A DNA stretch of 64,000 nucleotides from Callipepla californica brunnescens (lineage: Eukaryota; Chordata; Aves; Galliformes; Odontophoridae). This document shows positions 1 through 14,300 of the stretch, in pieces. Within the stretch, counting starts at the first letter, position 1; each line of letters begins with the position of its first letter. Both the position numbers and the translations under genes were made by a program. Below the pieces are notes generated by a model. That model was not told the origin of the DNA. It saw only the letters and a list, made by a program, of their open reading frames with translations, and did no database searches. The stretch lies in assembly GCA_023055505.1 (NCBI GenBank), contig JALIRH010000026.1:9439591-9503590 (forward strand), read 5' to 3'.

Positions 1-3000
1 AAAATTCTGTAATATTGAAAATAACATCTCCTTGTGCTTTGTTAAATCATTTCACAGTTTATTTGATGTTCGTATTCCCTATATAGAGAGATTACTGGGA
101 TTGTTTTTTTGAAGTTTCAGAAGCAGCACGTAAGAAACATGTTTTCTTAAACTAGTGACTTTGGAGAGTGGCTAATACTAAAAGTAACTACAAGAATAGT
201 ATTAAGGTTATGCTTCTTGCATGGGTTTCCTTGTGCATTCATCACTTGGGTAGTAATCAAATGTGACAGAAAATAAAACACACATTGTTTACAGGCAGTT
301 TTCTGCTGACTCAAATCAAAACCTTGTTCTCCTCTCAGTCTGGTAACAAGAAATGTTTTAGGTTATATGAGTGCTTTGCTAAAAAGAAAATCTATTTTTA
401 TGATTGGCAGTATGTGATGAGAGTGCATGATCTTTTTTATCAGTTCTGTAAATTAAGAAGAAATAATTTTAAATATTCTGCCTGCAACTAGCTGCTACCA
501 AGTTACAGCTTCCTCATTTTAACTTTTCACAGCTTTGAATCGATCAGCAGACAACATGGACAAAATCTTTTTTACTGTTACCTCCATGAATGTCATTTCT
601 GGAGTGTTTCTTTTGTTTATTTTTTTAAGTTTATTTATTTATTTTTCAGTCTTAACAATACATGCTTAAGTTTGTCTATGAGTAACCAAATGAAATTTCT
701 TTCTTGTTTCTTCCTGTATAATTTTCTCTATTATCCATCCTGTAAATTGGAAAATATTGCAGTATGTTAAACATATTTAACAATCATAGCTTGAGTTTTT
801 CTTATTACTTTGAGATAGAAATAATTCTAAGACGTTACACGCATGATTTGGTCACCTTCAGCTCATAGGCACTTCATGTCCTCCCCTGCCATCACATTCT
901 CCTATGAATATCCCTCTAAGAAAAGGTCTATAATAATGACATAATTAAATTACTTCTAGTATCAGTTTTCCAAGATTATAACAGTAGATTAAACACAAGA
1001 TATTCTGAACAAGGAATCAGCACTATTTTAGTTTCTTCTAATTTTAACTGTTGAATAATTACTTTGTCTTTGCAAGTTACTGTATATCTTCTTAATGTTC
1101 TTTAATCTGTAAAATGGAGATATTGTTACTCGTTTGCATATGAGTCTATCAGGAAGTATCTGAAACCGAGTGTTTGCTTGTAGGTTTCTTCAATGACTTA
1201 AGTGTCTAGCTGATTTCCCTAGAATGTATTTAAATTGCAGTTAATTTGAGTTCATAGCAACGTTGGACTTGGAGATTGGGATAGAAAGTATGCTTTGTTT
1301 ATTTCACCTGTGGTTATTTTATGAAATGTTAGAGCAGAAAGTTAGTCTGAAATTACTGCAATTCAATAGACATGATTTTTTTTATTTTTCTTTGAAATAC
1401 ACGCTTCTCAAAAAAATATATTGCTGCTTGAGGCATTTTCAGCCTAAAATTTGCTAACATCCTGTCATGTAGCACTGCATTACGAAGTCTTCAAAAATGT
1501 GGGAAGAAGGGAGGGGAGTATTTGGACTGGTATTGGTGCCTCATGCATCCGTAGTGTGCAGAAATAGCCCAACAGTTCTTGCTTCGAAAATCTGCCTTCT
1601 GAGACAACAAGAATAATAAAAAACATTGTAAGAAATAGTTGTATCTGTCTTTAAGTTAGGAGTTATTTTATTTATGTATTTATTTAATTAATTTACTTCT
1701 TACATGATGCTTCTTGGAAACTACATTTTAATGGAACTGGAATGCACTTGTCTGACTTGCAGTGAAGCTTTGGAAATTATAAACACATAAGCATGTGATA
1801 GTGTTATAATTAGCTTTCAAATAGCTTTATGTTACTGCAGTACAGTAGTGTTACTAAAAACAAATCAGAAAGTTAAGTGCAGCAGAGAACTGAAGGAATT
1901 TAAAGCTGATCTTTTTGGTTATATTTGGTAGTCTTACGTAGATTAAAATTTGTTCTCTTATTTTCTCTGTTTTCATGTTTCCTTTTTGCAAAAATATGAG
2001 CAAATGTTATCAGAATTTACTGGTTGAAAACTTTAAAGTAGGTCTAATTCAGTTTATTTGTGAGTTGTGTTCTCAAGGATGTATTATTTTTTTTTTTTGT
2101 ACATACTTGGAAATTATGAATTGGAGAAGTAGAAAATCTCTAATGTTTGCAAGAGCTACATTAAAAAAAAAAAAGATAAAACAAATATGTCATTCTATAA
2201 GTTTCAAGCACCATGAACAGGCAACGTCTGTGATTGTGAGGTCACTTCGAGCCCTGAATGTTTTGATTGCAAATTTTAGAGGAATTAACAAAATTATGGA
2301 GTATGAAGATTAGAATTAAGGAGAGTATCAATACTTCAGAAAACTTGGTCTGAGAAGCATGTGGGAAATATGTTCGAAACAGTCTTATCTGTGCCCATTT
2401 TGGAACGTGGTTATTTCTTAGGACGTTTGTGTTGAAACTGGAATCTGATTGATCCTAGGTTTGCTACCCTCTGTGTGACATTAAAGTGAAAGAGGGGATG
2501 TATGCAAATTTTCAGCTGAAATGTAAATTACATTCTACTGAGCTATCTTTCCTTTGCAAGAAAATAGGCTAGATGACTCTGAGACTGGATTGTTCAGTTT
2601 CTCCCGTTTCCTTTCAAAGAGCGTGTTTGTGTGTAGATTTGCTGAATGCCTCCATTCTAGCAGAATGAAAACCTCTAAAGAAAAGAAAAGCTGTTTAAGG
2701 AAGGGATTAATTTCGGAGTCAGCTTTTGCATTTTTACAGGAGCACATAAACCCATTTTTCACTGCAGCTTTTCTCTCTGTTGTCATCTCAATCTTGACCA
2801 TGGTATTCATGACACTTCATGTAGGATCAGATAGATTTTTAGAAGCAATATACTTCCAAGTTATCTGTCTGTACTTTTCAGTGATATGCTGACTCAGTGC
2901 CTCTTTATCTTATTTTTTTATAATGAAATCTGCAACATAAAGCCTGGGTTTATATAATGTGATGCTCTAGAAAATAACCTTTTATTCCTGTAATATTCTC

Positions 3001-3129
3001 CCAATGGCAATCTTTATTGTTAACACCTGTATTTCAGTATTCAAAGCCAGAGTGCTCTGCTGCATGAAATAGCTAACCCATTTAGAACAAAAGGCTTGAG
3101 TAAATTTTGATTATTATTGTTATTATTTT
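1..3129. other. Unique intronic DNA, no gene seen
   Basis: AT-rich intron with short TTTA-type runs (around 620-645 and 1665-1690) and an A run at 2162-2174. Open frames of up to 112 codons at 1975-2313 and 2554-2892 have no recognisable domain, and the second overlaps an open frame on the opposite strand. I see no known repeat here. Confidence 0.6.
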
Positions 3130-3186
3130 ATTATAGAATCATACAAAGGTTTGGTCTGGAAGGGAGCTTTTAGACCACCTTTGAGA
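3130..3186 (-). mobile_element. CR1 retroposon fragment, 3' terminal piece
   Basis: The stretch reads as the reverse complement of the avian CR1 3' end: the terminal ATTCTRTG-type unit (seen here as AGAATCATA), then GGTTTGGTCTGGAAGGGAGC and the start of the 'ttagaccacct' segment. Only about 55 bases are recognisable before unrelated sequence begins. CR1 is the dominant LINE of birds and is typically strongly 5' truncated. The same unit is longer and clearer at 5806-6183. Confidence 0.7.
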
Positions 3187-4344
3187 AGAGAAATAGGAGG
3201 GGAAAAGCCAAAAAAATGTGTTGCATTGTAGCCTTTGCACTTCTATGTGTGTGTGTATGTAGGCATATATCTGTACATTATTAACACCTATAGCACACTG
3301 GTAACCTTATTTTCATCAAAGTTTAGCTGTTAGTAGAGTATGTTTCAGCAGCTGCTTCATGACTGATACAAAAGGGTTTGACAGTGGTTTCCTCTCCATC
3401 TCTAAATAATAGTTTGCATCATTTGGTTAATCTTTCAAAAATTACAAAAGTAAAATTTGGCTTAGTGGCAGAAGATAATAAACAATGACAAATGGTTAAC
3501 AGCTGTTTAGGGCTTTTAGGATGTGTTTATCTGCACTGACATTGTTTTATGAGGTGTTCTTGCAATCACAAGTATGGGCTAATGAAGATGATTAAATAGT
3601 GTGTAGAAACAGTATTTGCTCTGGTTCTAAAACAGCAGCTCTTAATGTACATTATAAAGCATCTTTTAAACATTTCTTTGAAAAATGCAGATACTATTCA
3701 ACAGATTTATTATCATCGCACCAATTTTCTGCATGGGACATTAATAATGTGACAGTAATATCTACCAAACCAGATGCTTTTCACAGCTAGACCCCAACTT
3801 GATAGTTATGGATAAGATAGAAAACATGAAAATCTTCTCATTATTATCAGATCATTTATTGCATAATGAATGCGAAAATTCTATCTCTGTAGTTAATCAC
3901 CACATCATGTTTACAGTGGAATAGTGCAGAGGAGATATCCTCATTCTTATTCTGTGGAAGGTAATCAGTATATAATTTGTATTGTTTATAGAGATATTGT
4001 GACCTGCTTCAACTACAGCAGTAGACATCAGTCTCCAAAAACATAGCTGGCATTTGTACAGTATTTTTGGGTTTGTGAGAAGGAAATTGTTGTAGCTTTG
4101 CAAGATGTGCCATGGGTTAAATAACTATGAACAAATGAAAGATGTATGCTGATTGTTATGTCATTTCATACAGTAGTTATACATTTATTTTCTACGGAAG
4201 TTTCACTCAAATTAATGACAATATAGAACGTGTTAGAAGAGATTTTATTATTTACCAGGAGATCTTTCAGAATTGCTTTTTAAAAATACCATAGGATATT
4301 TATTCATTAGATCAAAACATGCACCTGAGTAATGATACAAAACT
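3187..4344. other. Unique intronic DNA, no gene seen
   Basis: No repeat family or coding signal recognised. There is a short TG-rich run near 3247-3260. Open frames of 63-68 codons on both strands look like chance. Confidence 0.55.
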
Positions 4345-4765
4345 ATTCAAGAGTGTACAGATGGTGAAGGGTCTGGAGGGTAAGAGATAGGAGGAGCAGC
4401 TGAGGCCTCTTGGTTTGCTCAGCCCAGGGCACAGGAGGCTCGGGGGGAGGCCTGTTGCTACTTGCAGGAATCAGAGAAGCAATGCAGAGCTCTCTGGTGA
4501 TGGCTACAGGACCTGAGGGAACAGCATGGAGGTGCATCAAGGGAGGATAGGAGTGTATGTTAGGAAAAGGTTCTTCACCAGAGGGTGGTGGCCATGGAGC
4601 AGGCTCTCCAGAGCAGTGGTCAAGGCCTCAAGCTACCAGAGTTCAAGGAGCACTTGGACAATGCTCTTAGGCATAGGATTTGAAACTTGAGTGGTCCTGT
4701 GTGGAGGTAGGAGTGGGACTCGATGATCCTTACAACTCAGGATATTCTGTGCTTCTGTGAAATGC
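4345..4765 (+). mobile_element. CR1 retroposon fragment (3' part)
   Basis: Sense-oriented CR1 3' region. Recognisable blocks in order are 'gaagggtctggaggg', 'acaggaggctcgggggg', 'gaggtgcatcaaggg', 'ttcttcaccagagggtggt', 'gttcaaggagcacttggaca' and 'ggtcctgtgtggagg', ending in ATTCTGTGCTTCTGTG, the degenerate 8-base terminal repeat of CR1. It is 5' truncated and has no intact open frame. It shares the block order of the copy at 39323-39832, so both probably come from one CR1 subfamily. Confidence 0.85.
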
Positions 4766-5544
4766 ATTTTTAACAGTATTACAGTGTTTCATCTTATTCT
4801 CCTCTCTAGACAACAACAACCTTCCCTAGAAAGAGACTAACAAATGTCAGCTGTTTTCTGTTTGTTTGTTTGTTTTATAAGATTAAGGAGATTCAGCAGA
4901 AGAATTTGACAAATGGTATCATTTGTATTAAACTTAAGTGTTAAGTGATGGCTTGGAACTTGAGAACAATTAGAAATGTCTGTCAGGATGAGCTCAAAAT
5001 AAATCAACAGTGATTGGAATGTGTTCGTGCTTGCGCATATGTGCTTGATAGACAGTGTAAATAAGGAGGATAAGATCTTAGAATCTGTTATTTCCAAATG
5101 TGAACATAATTCCCAGTGACACTTATGCGTATCCACAGAGTAGCAATAGAATTAAATGGAAAAAAAAAAAGAAAATCCAATATGTGCTTACTAGCATTGC
5201 AAATTGTGAGAGCAATAAATCTCAAAATTTCCTGAGAACACAACAGAACTCCAGCACCTATTGCAGCCAAATGAATTGACTGCCACTAATCATGTTAGAA
5301 CTAAATTTTGCAAAAGACAGTGAGAAGACAGTGAATTCTACATCCTCAAGTTTCTGTTTCTGCTTTTCTAGGAATTCTTAATTGCTTTATAATTAGTAGG
5401 TGTGATGTACAATACCTGAAGAATTGGCTCTCACCATATGTAAATTCATTCAGAAGAGCATATAACATAAAAAGCTCGATTTTTCTTTGTCAACTTGTCA
5501 AGGAACCTTAATATTTCCAAATCTGCATAGCAGACCCTGAGAGG

Positions 5545-5571
<27 letters not shown>
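5545..5571. repeat. Poly-A tract, about 27 A
   Basis: Uninterrupted run of about 27 A preceded by GAGG and followed by GAGCGAAGG. No retroposed sequence is recognisable upstream of it, so it may be a simple expansion or the tail of an unrecognised insertion. Its length is likely polymorphic. Confidence 0.9.
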
Positions 5572-5575
<4 letters not shown>

Positions 5576-5751
5576 GAAGGGGAATATCAGAGGTTCTCCG
5601 ATAAACACAGAGAAGAATCTGCATTCCTCTGCTGAAGAAGGGCTTTTTATTAAGTTTCTCAGTTTCACAGTGAAATATTCACATATCTCTGAATTTTTTG
5701 TGAAGTCTGTTATTTGTTTGAAATTATTTAACTTCAAGATGGTATTTCACT

Positions 5752-5784
5752 TTCTTTTTCTTTTTTTTTTTTTTTTTTTTCTTT
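5752..5784. repeat. Poly-T tract, about 20 T within a T-rich stretch
   Basis: A T-rich segment with an uninterrupted T20 at 5761-5780. It lies about 190 bases from the A27 tract and directly beside the CR1 fragment at 5806. Confidence 0.85.
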
Positions 5785-5805
5785 CAAATTTTAATTATTT
5801 TATTA

Positions 5806-6183
5806 ATAGAATCATATAATGGTTTGCTCTGGAAGGGACCTTTTAGATCACCTCATTCCAACCCCCCTACTATAGACCAGGTTGTTTAAAGCCCCATCCA
5901 ACCTGGCTTTGAGTGCTTCCAGAGAGGGAGCACCCAAAACGTTGCTGAGAAACCTTCTCCAGTGTCTCATCACCCACTCAGTGAAGAATTTCTTCTTAAT
6001 CTCTATTCTAAACCTGCCCTCTTCCAGTTTAAAGCCATTTTCCCTCAATCTGTTGTTATTGCCCTTACAGAATGTCCCTCTCTGATCCACTTGGACATTG
6101 AGCTGTTGACCAGAACCTCTGAGTGTGACCATCCAGCCAATTCCTTATTCAGAAAGTGGTCCATCCATCAGTTGCCCTGAAAG
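5806..6183 (-). mobile_element. CR1 retroposon fragment, 3' UTR fused to an ORF2 reverse-transcriptase remnant
   Basis: Read on the minus strand, the left part is the classic CR1 3' end (terminal AGAATCATA unit, 'ggaagggacctttta', 'accaggttg', 'gccccatccaacctgg'), while the right end (about 6080-6180) is a different CR1 region. Its minus-strand reading resembles the CR1 reverse-transcriptase stretch with Asn-Trp-Leu-Asp-Gly. The intervening part of the full element is missing, so the copy has an internal deletion as well as a 5' truncation. A 94-codon open frame on the minus strand (5848-6132) is a by-product of this junction. Confidence 0.88.
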
Positions 6184-9100
6184 AGAAGAGTGACACATGC
6201 TGATATTTTCCCTTCATTTACTGAATCAAGTCTTGATTGCTTGGTTTTGAGTGCCTGTAAGTCAAAAGAGAATCATACAGCAGCTCTGACTGTTTCAGGA
6301 ATGAAAGTTTGTGTTCAGCTGCATTAGTTCACAGTGAGTGCTGTAATAATGGGAGCTACATAGGCAAGGAGAGATGTCTGCATGTGATCTTCTAAGTTCC
6401 TAAGATGAGAGCAGTGAGATCCTCAGATACATCATGACTCTCTTGTTCATGTTGACAATAACTCCATTATGTAATTATCCTTCTGGTTCTGTGCATGTAT
6501 AATCACTCAATCAGGTATGACATCCTATAGTTTATCCAGAAATTTGCTGTTATAATTTTAAAACAAATGGATTTTATACAAGTATTCCCAACCATTGAAC
6601 ATAACTATTGCCAAATAATAGCATGGGACTTTATCCTACACTATATCGCAGGAGCAGCCTCATTGATTTAAGCACTCAGAAACTAATTTCATGTGGTGGA
6701 AGTAAGATTTGGGGCAACTTGCTCGTATTTCTGCAGGACAACTCAGATGAGGTTTGACGTGAGAAATCCAAATTCCTAGCTTCTAGTTTTGAGTGTTAAC
6801 AGCATGACCATTCTCCTCCCAGCAACTGCATTAATTTTCTCATTTAGAATAAGAATGCAATATTCTTCTTCTCTCCAAACATTCCTGGACTTCTGAACTA
6901 GTAAATTACTGGGCTAAGTATATATAGCTTTTGCTAATGAGGTTTGCGTGGGTAAAATTAAGAAGTGGAGATCAAGCTTATGTGCAGAAATTGAACTCTA
7001 ACTTCAATTTAAATGGCATTTAATCCATATACTTTCCCCTTATTTTTGAAATGAAGTACTTAATTTGTGAGATTAATGCCATATCTTCATAGATAATAGG
7101 AAACATGGATGATATTTTAAAGCACTACAATAAATGATTTTCCTATTTTCTTAGCCTTGGAAGTATGGACGTAGTTTAAATCTCTTCATGTTTCATCCTT
7201 CTGGTCATGGTGCAATTCTGTCCTGTTTTTGTGTTTCCTGAACTGTTTCTAGTAGACTAAGAAAATTTCTGAAGAAATGTCCAATAGTATGTAAGTCAGA
7301 TTATATTTTTGTACCTCGAGGTCAGTAGGACAAGTGATCTCTGGAATGCTTTTCTAACAATGTTGTTGCTAATTAGTGAGCTTAACAAATCTGTTCACTA
7401 CTCCATCTAGGTTCATTGAAATTGACAGATTTCGGGTGACATTGTACAGTGTGAATGAGATGGTTGAATACTAAGTATTTTCTGCTATACTACAGGATGT
7501 TACTGGTGTGCTGAGGTTTTTTTAGAAAGCCAGTAGATAATTGCATTTGTGCTGCCCTCATCCAGAATCTGAAATAAAGCTGAGTGTAATGATGCCCTAA
7601 TAGAAGAGGGTGGGGGGAAAACTGGTGTTAAATAATTGCTGTGTCAACACATCAGCTCCTGGTGTAAGCGTGGGAATTCTCCTTGAGTATAGTTAGAAAT
7701 GACATGTTTAGTATGAGAACTGTTTCAGTTGAGGTATGCAGTAAAGAGTAGAAGAAAAAGGAACAGCGCCTTATTTTGTATCATTTTGAAAACTGTTTAC
7801 TTCACCAAATAGTATTTTTGTATCATTTTCTAGGGATCATTTGCACATAGTATCTGGAGGAATAATTTTGCTACATTTCTTTAGCTGTTCATCACTCTCG
7901 TTAATGTTTTTTTCCCCCTGTAGCTGAAAGGGTTCATTTTAGAAACACAGTTCAAACAAGTCTGTGGTCATTCCAGTTTTGTCAAGGAAAGAAGATAAGG
8001 GCTATATTCAGTGTTATCTGGAAAAATGGACAGACCCAATTCACATCGGAAAACCAGAGGACAATTCCTGAAACCACAGAAAATTGAAAATATTTCAGCA
8101 ACGTTAGTACAAACCAAGAATACCTTTATGTTTTTATTCGAATGAGTTTTATTTTGGAGAGCTAATAAAAATTAACAAATTGCATAATATTGATTGTTGT
8201 GTAGACACACTGTTGAAAGAAACCTTTAGATCAGCAAGTGTGCATATAAGAATAGGAACAATTTGAAAATGCTTTAGATGCTGCTTTGAGTTTTTTAGTT
8301 TTATTCAAGAACAAAAATTAAAGAAACTTGGTGAATTAATTATGAGATAAGATTTGTTTTCGCCATTTGAAGCTGAATGCACATGCTGCTGTGCAATGGC
8401 ATCTCCTGAAAGGAACAGTGTTTTCTTTAGTATATTTCAAAAGGCTTTTTGTGCAATTAAATTAGATCCTTTAATGGATAAAACTCTAATTTCTGAAGGA
8501 ATCTAGGCTATGTTGCTTGAGCAGAAGTTATTGCTGCTGTGCATTTTTACAATGCTTTTATGCATGTAATTGTTTTATGAAGATATAAACTAAGGCATGT
8601 GCAATGTCTCATTTCTGTTGGGTAGCTTTTTTAGTATGTCAGATGCAGCTCTGTTTAGTGAACTTTTAAAATTTGTTTGGTAAATGGAGCCATAAATGCT
8701 GCTTACAATAGTGCAAAACTGGAGTAGTTGTAGTGTAGCAAGGAAATATATCATTTGTGAATACTGCATGGAGTTTCTTGAAACCCTGTAGTTAATGTAT
8801 GTTCAGATGCTGTCAGAGGTAGAGTGTGCTTCAGACTAAGTAATGAGAGAATAAAAGAGTAGTTTAATAGGGGCACCCATGGCTGAAAGAAATTAGGATT
8901 CTGGGAAACACATTGCAGCACAGATGAAAGTGTTTTTGCTGACCAGTGGTGGAGCTGAGAGTATGAGGGGTGCTTTTGTGATAGCTCTTGCAGAAGAAAC
9001 TCTAGCTAACTTGGACTTTTCTGTATCCATTACTCAGTTAGTTACCTCGTTTGCAGAGAGGAAGCCCGGCTTAAAGCAGCATTTCTCAGCTGTAGAATAA

Positions 9101-9334
9101 GAAGCTTTACTCTATAGTGTTGGCTGAGAAGTTTTTGTTTTGCCATGGTGTTTGCAGTGGAGTCAACATCTATCCTGTGTGCATGCAAATAAGTACACGT
9201 TCACTTCCTTCAACTGTGGCATTTGCTATAGAATTACTTGATAACCATGTGAAATTGTTGCTTCAAATGTTTCTTTTAGCAATAAATGGGACTGTGCTAC
9301 GTTGTCATCATCAGTATATGTGTATTTTTACTCC
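6184..9334. other. Unique intronic DNA, no gene seen
   Basis: Three kilobases of AT-rich sequence without a repeat family, RNA gene or coding signal that I recognise. Open frames here are below 100 codons. Deep conservation cannot be judged from a single sequence, so enhancers may be present but unseen. Confidence 0.5.
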
Positions 9335-9485
9335 ACAAAAACAAACAAAAATATTTAAAAAGAAAAAGGAGAAAAAAATTCCCCCAAAATAACTCCAGAA
9401 AGCAACACGAGAACAACCACGACCAAGAAAAGCAAAAACAAAAATAAAAGCACAATAAATTTTGGTTAAAACAAACAAACAAACA
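9335..9485. repeat. A-rich low-complexity stretch
   Basis: About 150 bases made mostly of A with interspersed C, G and few T, including AAAAAC- and AAAC-type units and an AAAC run at 9468-9483. It creates shadow open frames on both strands rich in Lys or Phe, which I do not regard as genes. Confidence 0.75.
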
Positions 9486-11329
<1,844 letters not shown>

Positions 11330-11331
11330 TG

Positions 11332-11355
11332 ATTATTATTATTATTATTATTATT
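11332..11355. repeat. ATT microsatellite, 8 units, beside the GRID2 donor site
   Basis: Eight perfect ATT units begin ten bases after the exon 2 5' splice site. The array is short and uninterrupted, so its length probably varies between individuals. Confidence 0.9.
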
Positions 11356-14300
11356 TTGGCTTCTTTTTCCATAGAATATCAAATTCTGCCTTTGGTTTTG
11401 AATTTAGCTGATCTGGTTAGTGCTGGTCTTTAGTTTCGGTTCGTATTTGTTGTTTTGCTGTAAAAGATATTGAGAAATGGTACATTACTTAGACTATGTC
11501 TTCACACTCTTTCAGGCTATTTTTAAGTTGTCAAACAGATAGTATTAAGAGGTCATGAAGTACTATTTCTTGGTTTCATTTCGTGAGAATACCGTCTTAC
11601 TTAGTTGGATAATATAGGTTGCTGTGTGTCTAGCCTTTTAGCACATGCACTTGAAAAAGTTACCTGCTTTATAGGAGGGATTAGAGATAACCTGATGACT
11701 CAGAGTCACCCATGTCCAACATGATTTTGTACTCACTCCATCCCTTGCAATTTCCCAATTACTGCACAAGAGATGGGGACACTGCTTTGGGCTCCTGTGA
11801 TAGCAGCCAGATTATAGCAGGATTCAGTATTTCAAATCTCTCTGAGTTGGTGTGACTGAGCAATTGTCTGGAAAGACAGCTATTCGAAGTTGTTAGGTGT
11901 ATGGATTTGAATTCCTAAGTGTATTTCTTTGCTGTTCTGTAATCCCTTTCTGTGTTGCAGAGCATACGTTTATTGTAGGTACATTATTGAACTTGAGTTA
12001 TAAAGAAAACAAAATGCTGATGGCTTTCTAAATCCTTATTGGCCACTCAAGATTGACAGTTAACGTAGAACTTAAGATTTATGTATCTAATTTTCAATTA
12101 GTTGCAGCAATACTTGCAAAGTTAAAATCCAAATAGCACTTTGTTTTCACTGGTCTTTTGACAATGCAATGTTAATAGAAAGGTACCCAATACTTGTGTT
12201 GTTGGAGTTTTTGAAAGTTTTTGTTTGTTTGATTTGTTTTGGTTGGTTGGTCAACAGATTACTTAAATTATGAAATTTTAGGAATTTTTGGGTTAGTTTG
12301 AGTTGTGCAAGAAATGGACAAATGAGTAGAGCAAGAAGAATTACAGCATGTTTGTTTTTGTTTTGTTTTGTTTTTTTTTTTAAGACTGTAACTTTGTGAT
12401 TAAGTTTGAATCAGTTCACTCTATTTCAACCTAAAAAAATAGACATAAAAGCTATTGGATAGGTGTGGAATCCAGAGGGCTGGGAAATTGCAAAGCGAGG
12501 TAATTTTTTTTATAAACTTCTTTTTATTGTTAGTATTTAAGCTTTTTTCCATTTGGTCCACGATGAATAATAAATGGTGCTCTTTGATTAACACCAATTA
12601 ATGCTGATACGTAACAATTTCCTGTATTGATGAGTCAGAGGAGTTGCTAATTATTTCACAGAACTGAGTTTTAAGAACTAAATAAATATTTTTCTTACTT
12701 AAATGAAAAGGAACATCTAGAAAATTAAAGCATGTCAGGTGAGTTAATGGCCTTATGAGTCAATATTCAATTACTCCTTTTTTTTTTTTTTTTAAACAGT
12801 TACGTTTGACTTTTTTTTTTTTTAATAATATTGTCCATACCTGAAATACAAATAGAGTAGATTTGACAGAAGTTTTAATACCATGTGTTAAGAGAAAGAG
12901 GTCTGTGATATTGATGAGTTCAAGAAGTTGTTAGTAAAAACTATTGTCAGTGCACGGTTGAATACAGCTATGTGTCCAGCAAATCCTCATATAGTTTTAG
13001 TGAAGAATAACAGTTTCATCTTTGGCATGTGTTTATCTGTGGAAATTTGTTTATCAGGTTATTTTTGTGCATTTAATATTTGCTTTTAATTAGCTGAAAT
13101 TGAATATATGCATAGGTTGTACTGTAATGTTTCGATTGGATTTCTTATGAACTGTAATAGAAGGGAAGAGGATCCCTGTAACATGACCACATATCATACC
13201 TTATACCTTGGTGGTTATTGTGAGGTGAGAAGAGCAGAAAGAATGAGGCTAGTCTGTAAGCAAGAAGGCACAGTAGTAATATGCTTAGCAATACCATAAA
13301 CACCTAAATGTTCAGACTTATGTATACAGTGTATAAAGGAAGTAACAGAATGAGGCAGTTTCCTGTCATTAAAATTGTATGGTATATCCAAACTTCCATT
13401 TCCATGCTAGTGTAGCTTTTCCTTAAGCAGCATAGCGATGCTGAAGTGCTCTTTTCAGTAGAAGGTATTGTGTAGTCTGCTAAGAAATACAGCCTAGAGT
13501 ACAAACATTATAGTGTGGTAAACTGCCTGAAATTTGCTTTATTCAAACTCATAATAACTATTTGTTGTGGCTTTGACTTCTGTTTTTCATCTTGTTGAAA
13601 CTATAAAGAGATGTAAAAATACTAAAAATTTTGATGTCTGACAAAATGATCATTTAAATCATTAAAGATTAAAAGCTTAAAATTCACCTAAAGTTGCCTA
13701 AAATATACTATTTCTAGTAACTAGGGAAAGTTCATACAAACTTGGCTCAGATTTTGATTTTCAAAAACCACAGTCATATGTAAAGAAATGATAAAAAAAA
13801 AAAAAGAGACTTACTTTGCAGAGAATATATTACGAATATATTTTTAATAATGATCCACTCATGTATTATTTCTATCTTTTATTTAATTTTATTAGCAACA
13901 TTAGCAGTTGACTTCTGAATGAAGTAAACAGGAGCACTCAGATAATTTGTATTGATTTTTGGATGTAAATATAATTAATCTGATGGGGCTGGCTGGAACA
14001 CAGTACTTACTGTTCTCTATGAATCTGTTTGTATAAATTATTACGTTGCCCTCAGATGTCTTCCATTTGTACCTTAGGGCATCTCATTAACAGTTCTGAG
14101 TGGACCAATGAAACTATATGGCAAAGCTGAGTGGTTTTATCCCAGAAGAGCAGTGAATGACATGCCCCATAATATCCCTTGAAGTGTCCTCGGGGGTGAT
14201 TTATAGACATGTGATAGTGTACAGACATAGGAGATGAAATTGATTTTCTTTAAGTTAGGGAAATGTTTCTCCCCTTTGGTTTATGCTATATCAGAACAGA

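Larger units (their letters stand above)
4766..5805. other. Unique intronic DNA with long homopolymers
   Basis: Contains GTTT repeats near 4860-4876, a run of about 10 A at 5160-5170, and the A27 and T20 tracts listed separately. The short minus-strand open frames (up to 99 codons) have no recognisable product. Confidence 0.5.

Noticed and set aside
2535..2892. Open frames of 91 (minus) and 112 (plus) codons on opposite strands
   Set aside because: They are mutual shadows with no recognisable family, splice context or promoter.
9297..9482. Phe/Cys-rich minus-strand and Lys-rich plus-strand frames
   Set aside because: They are translations of an A-rich low-complexity stretch.
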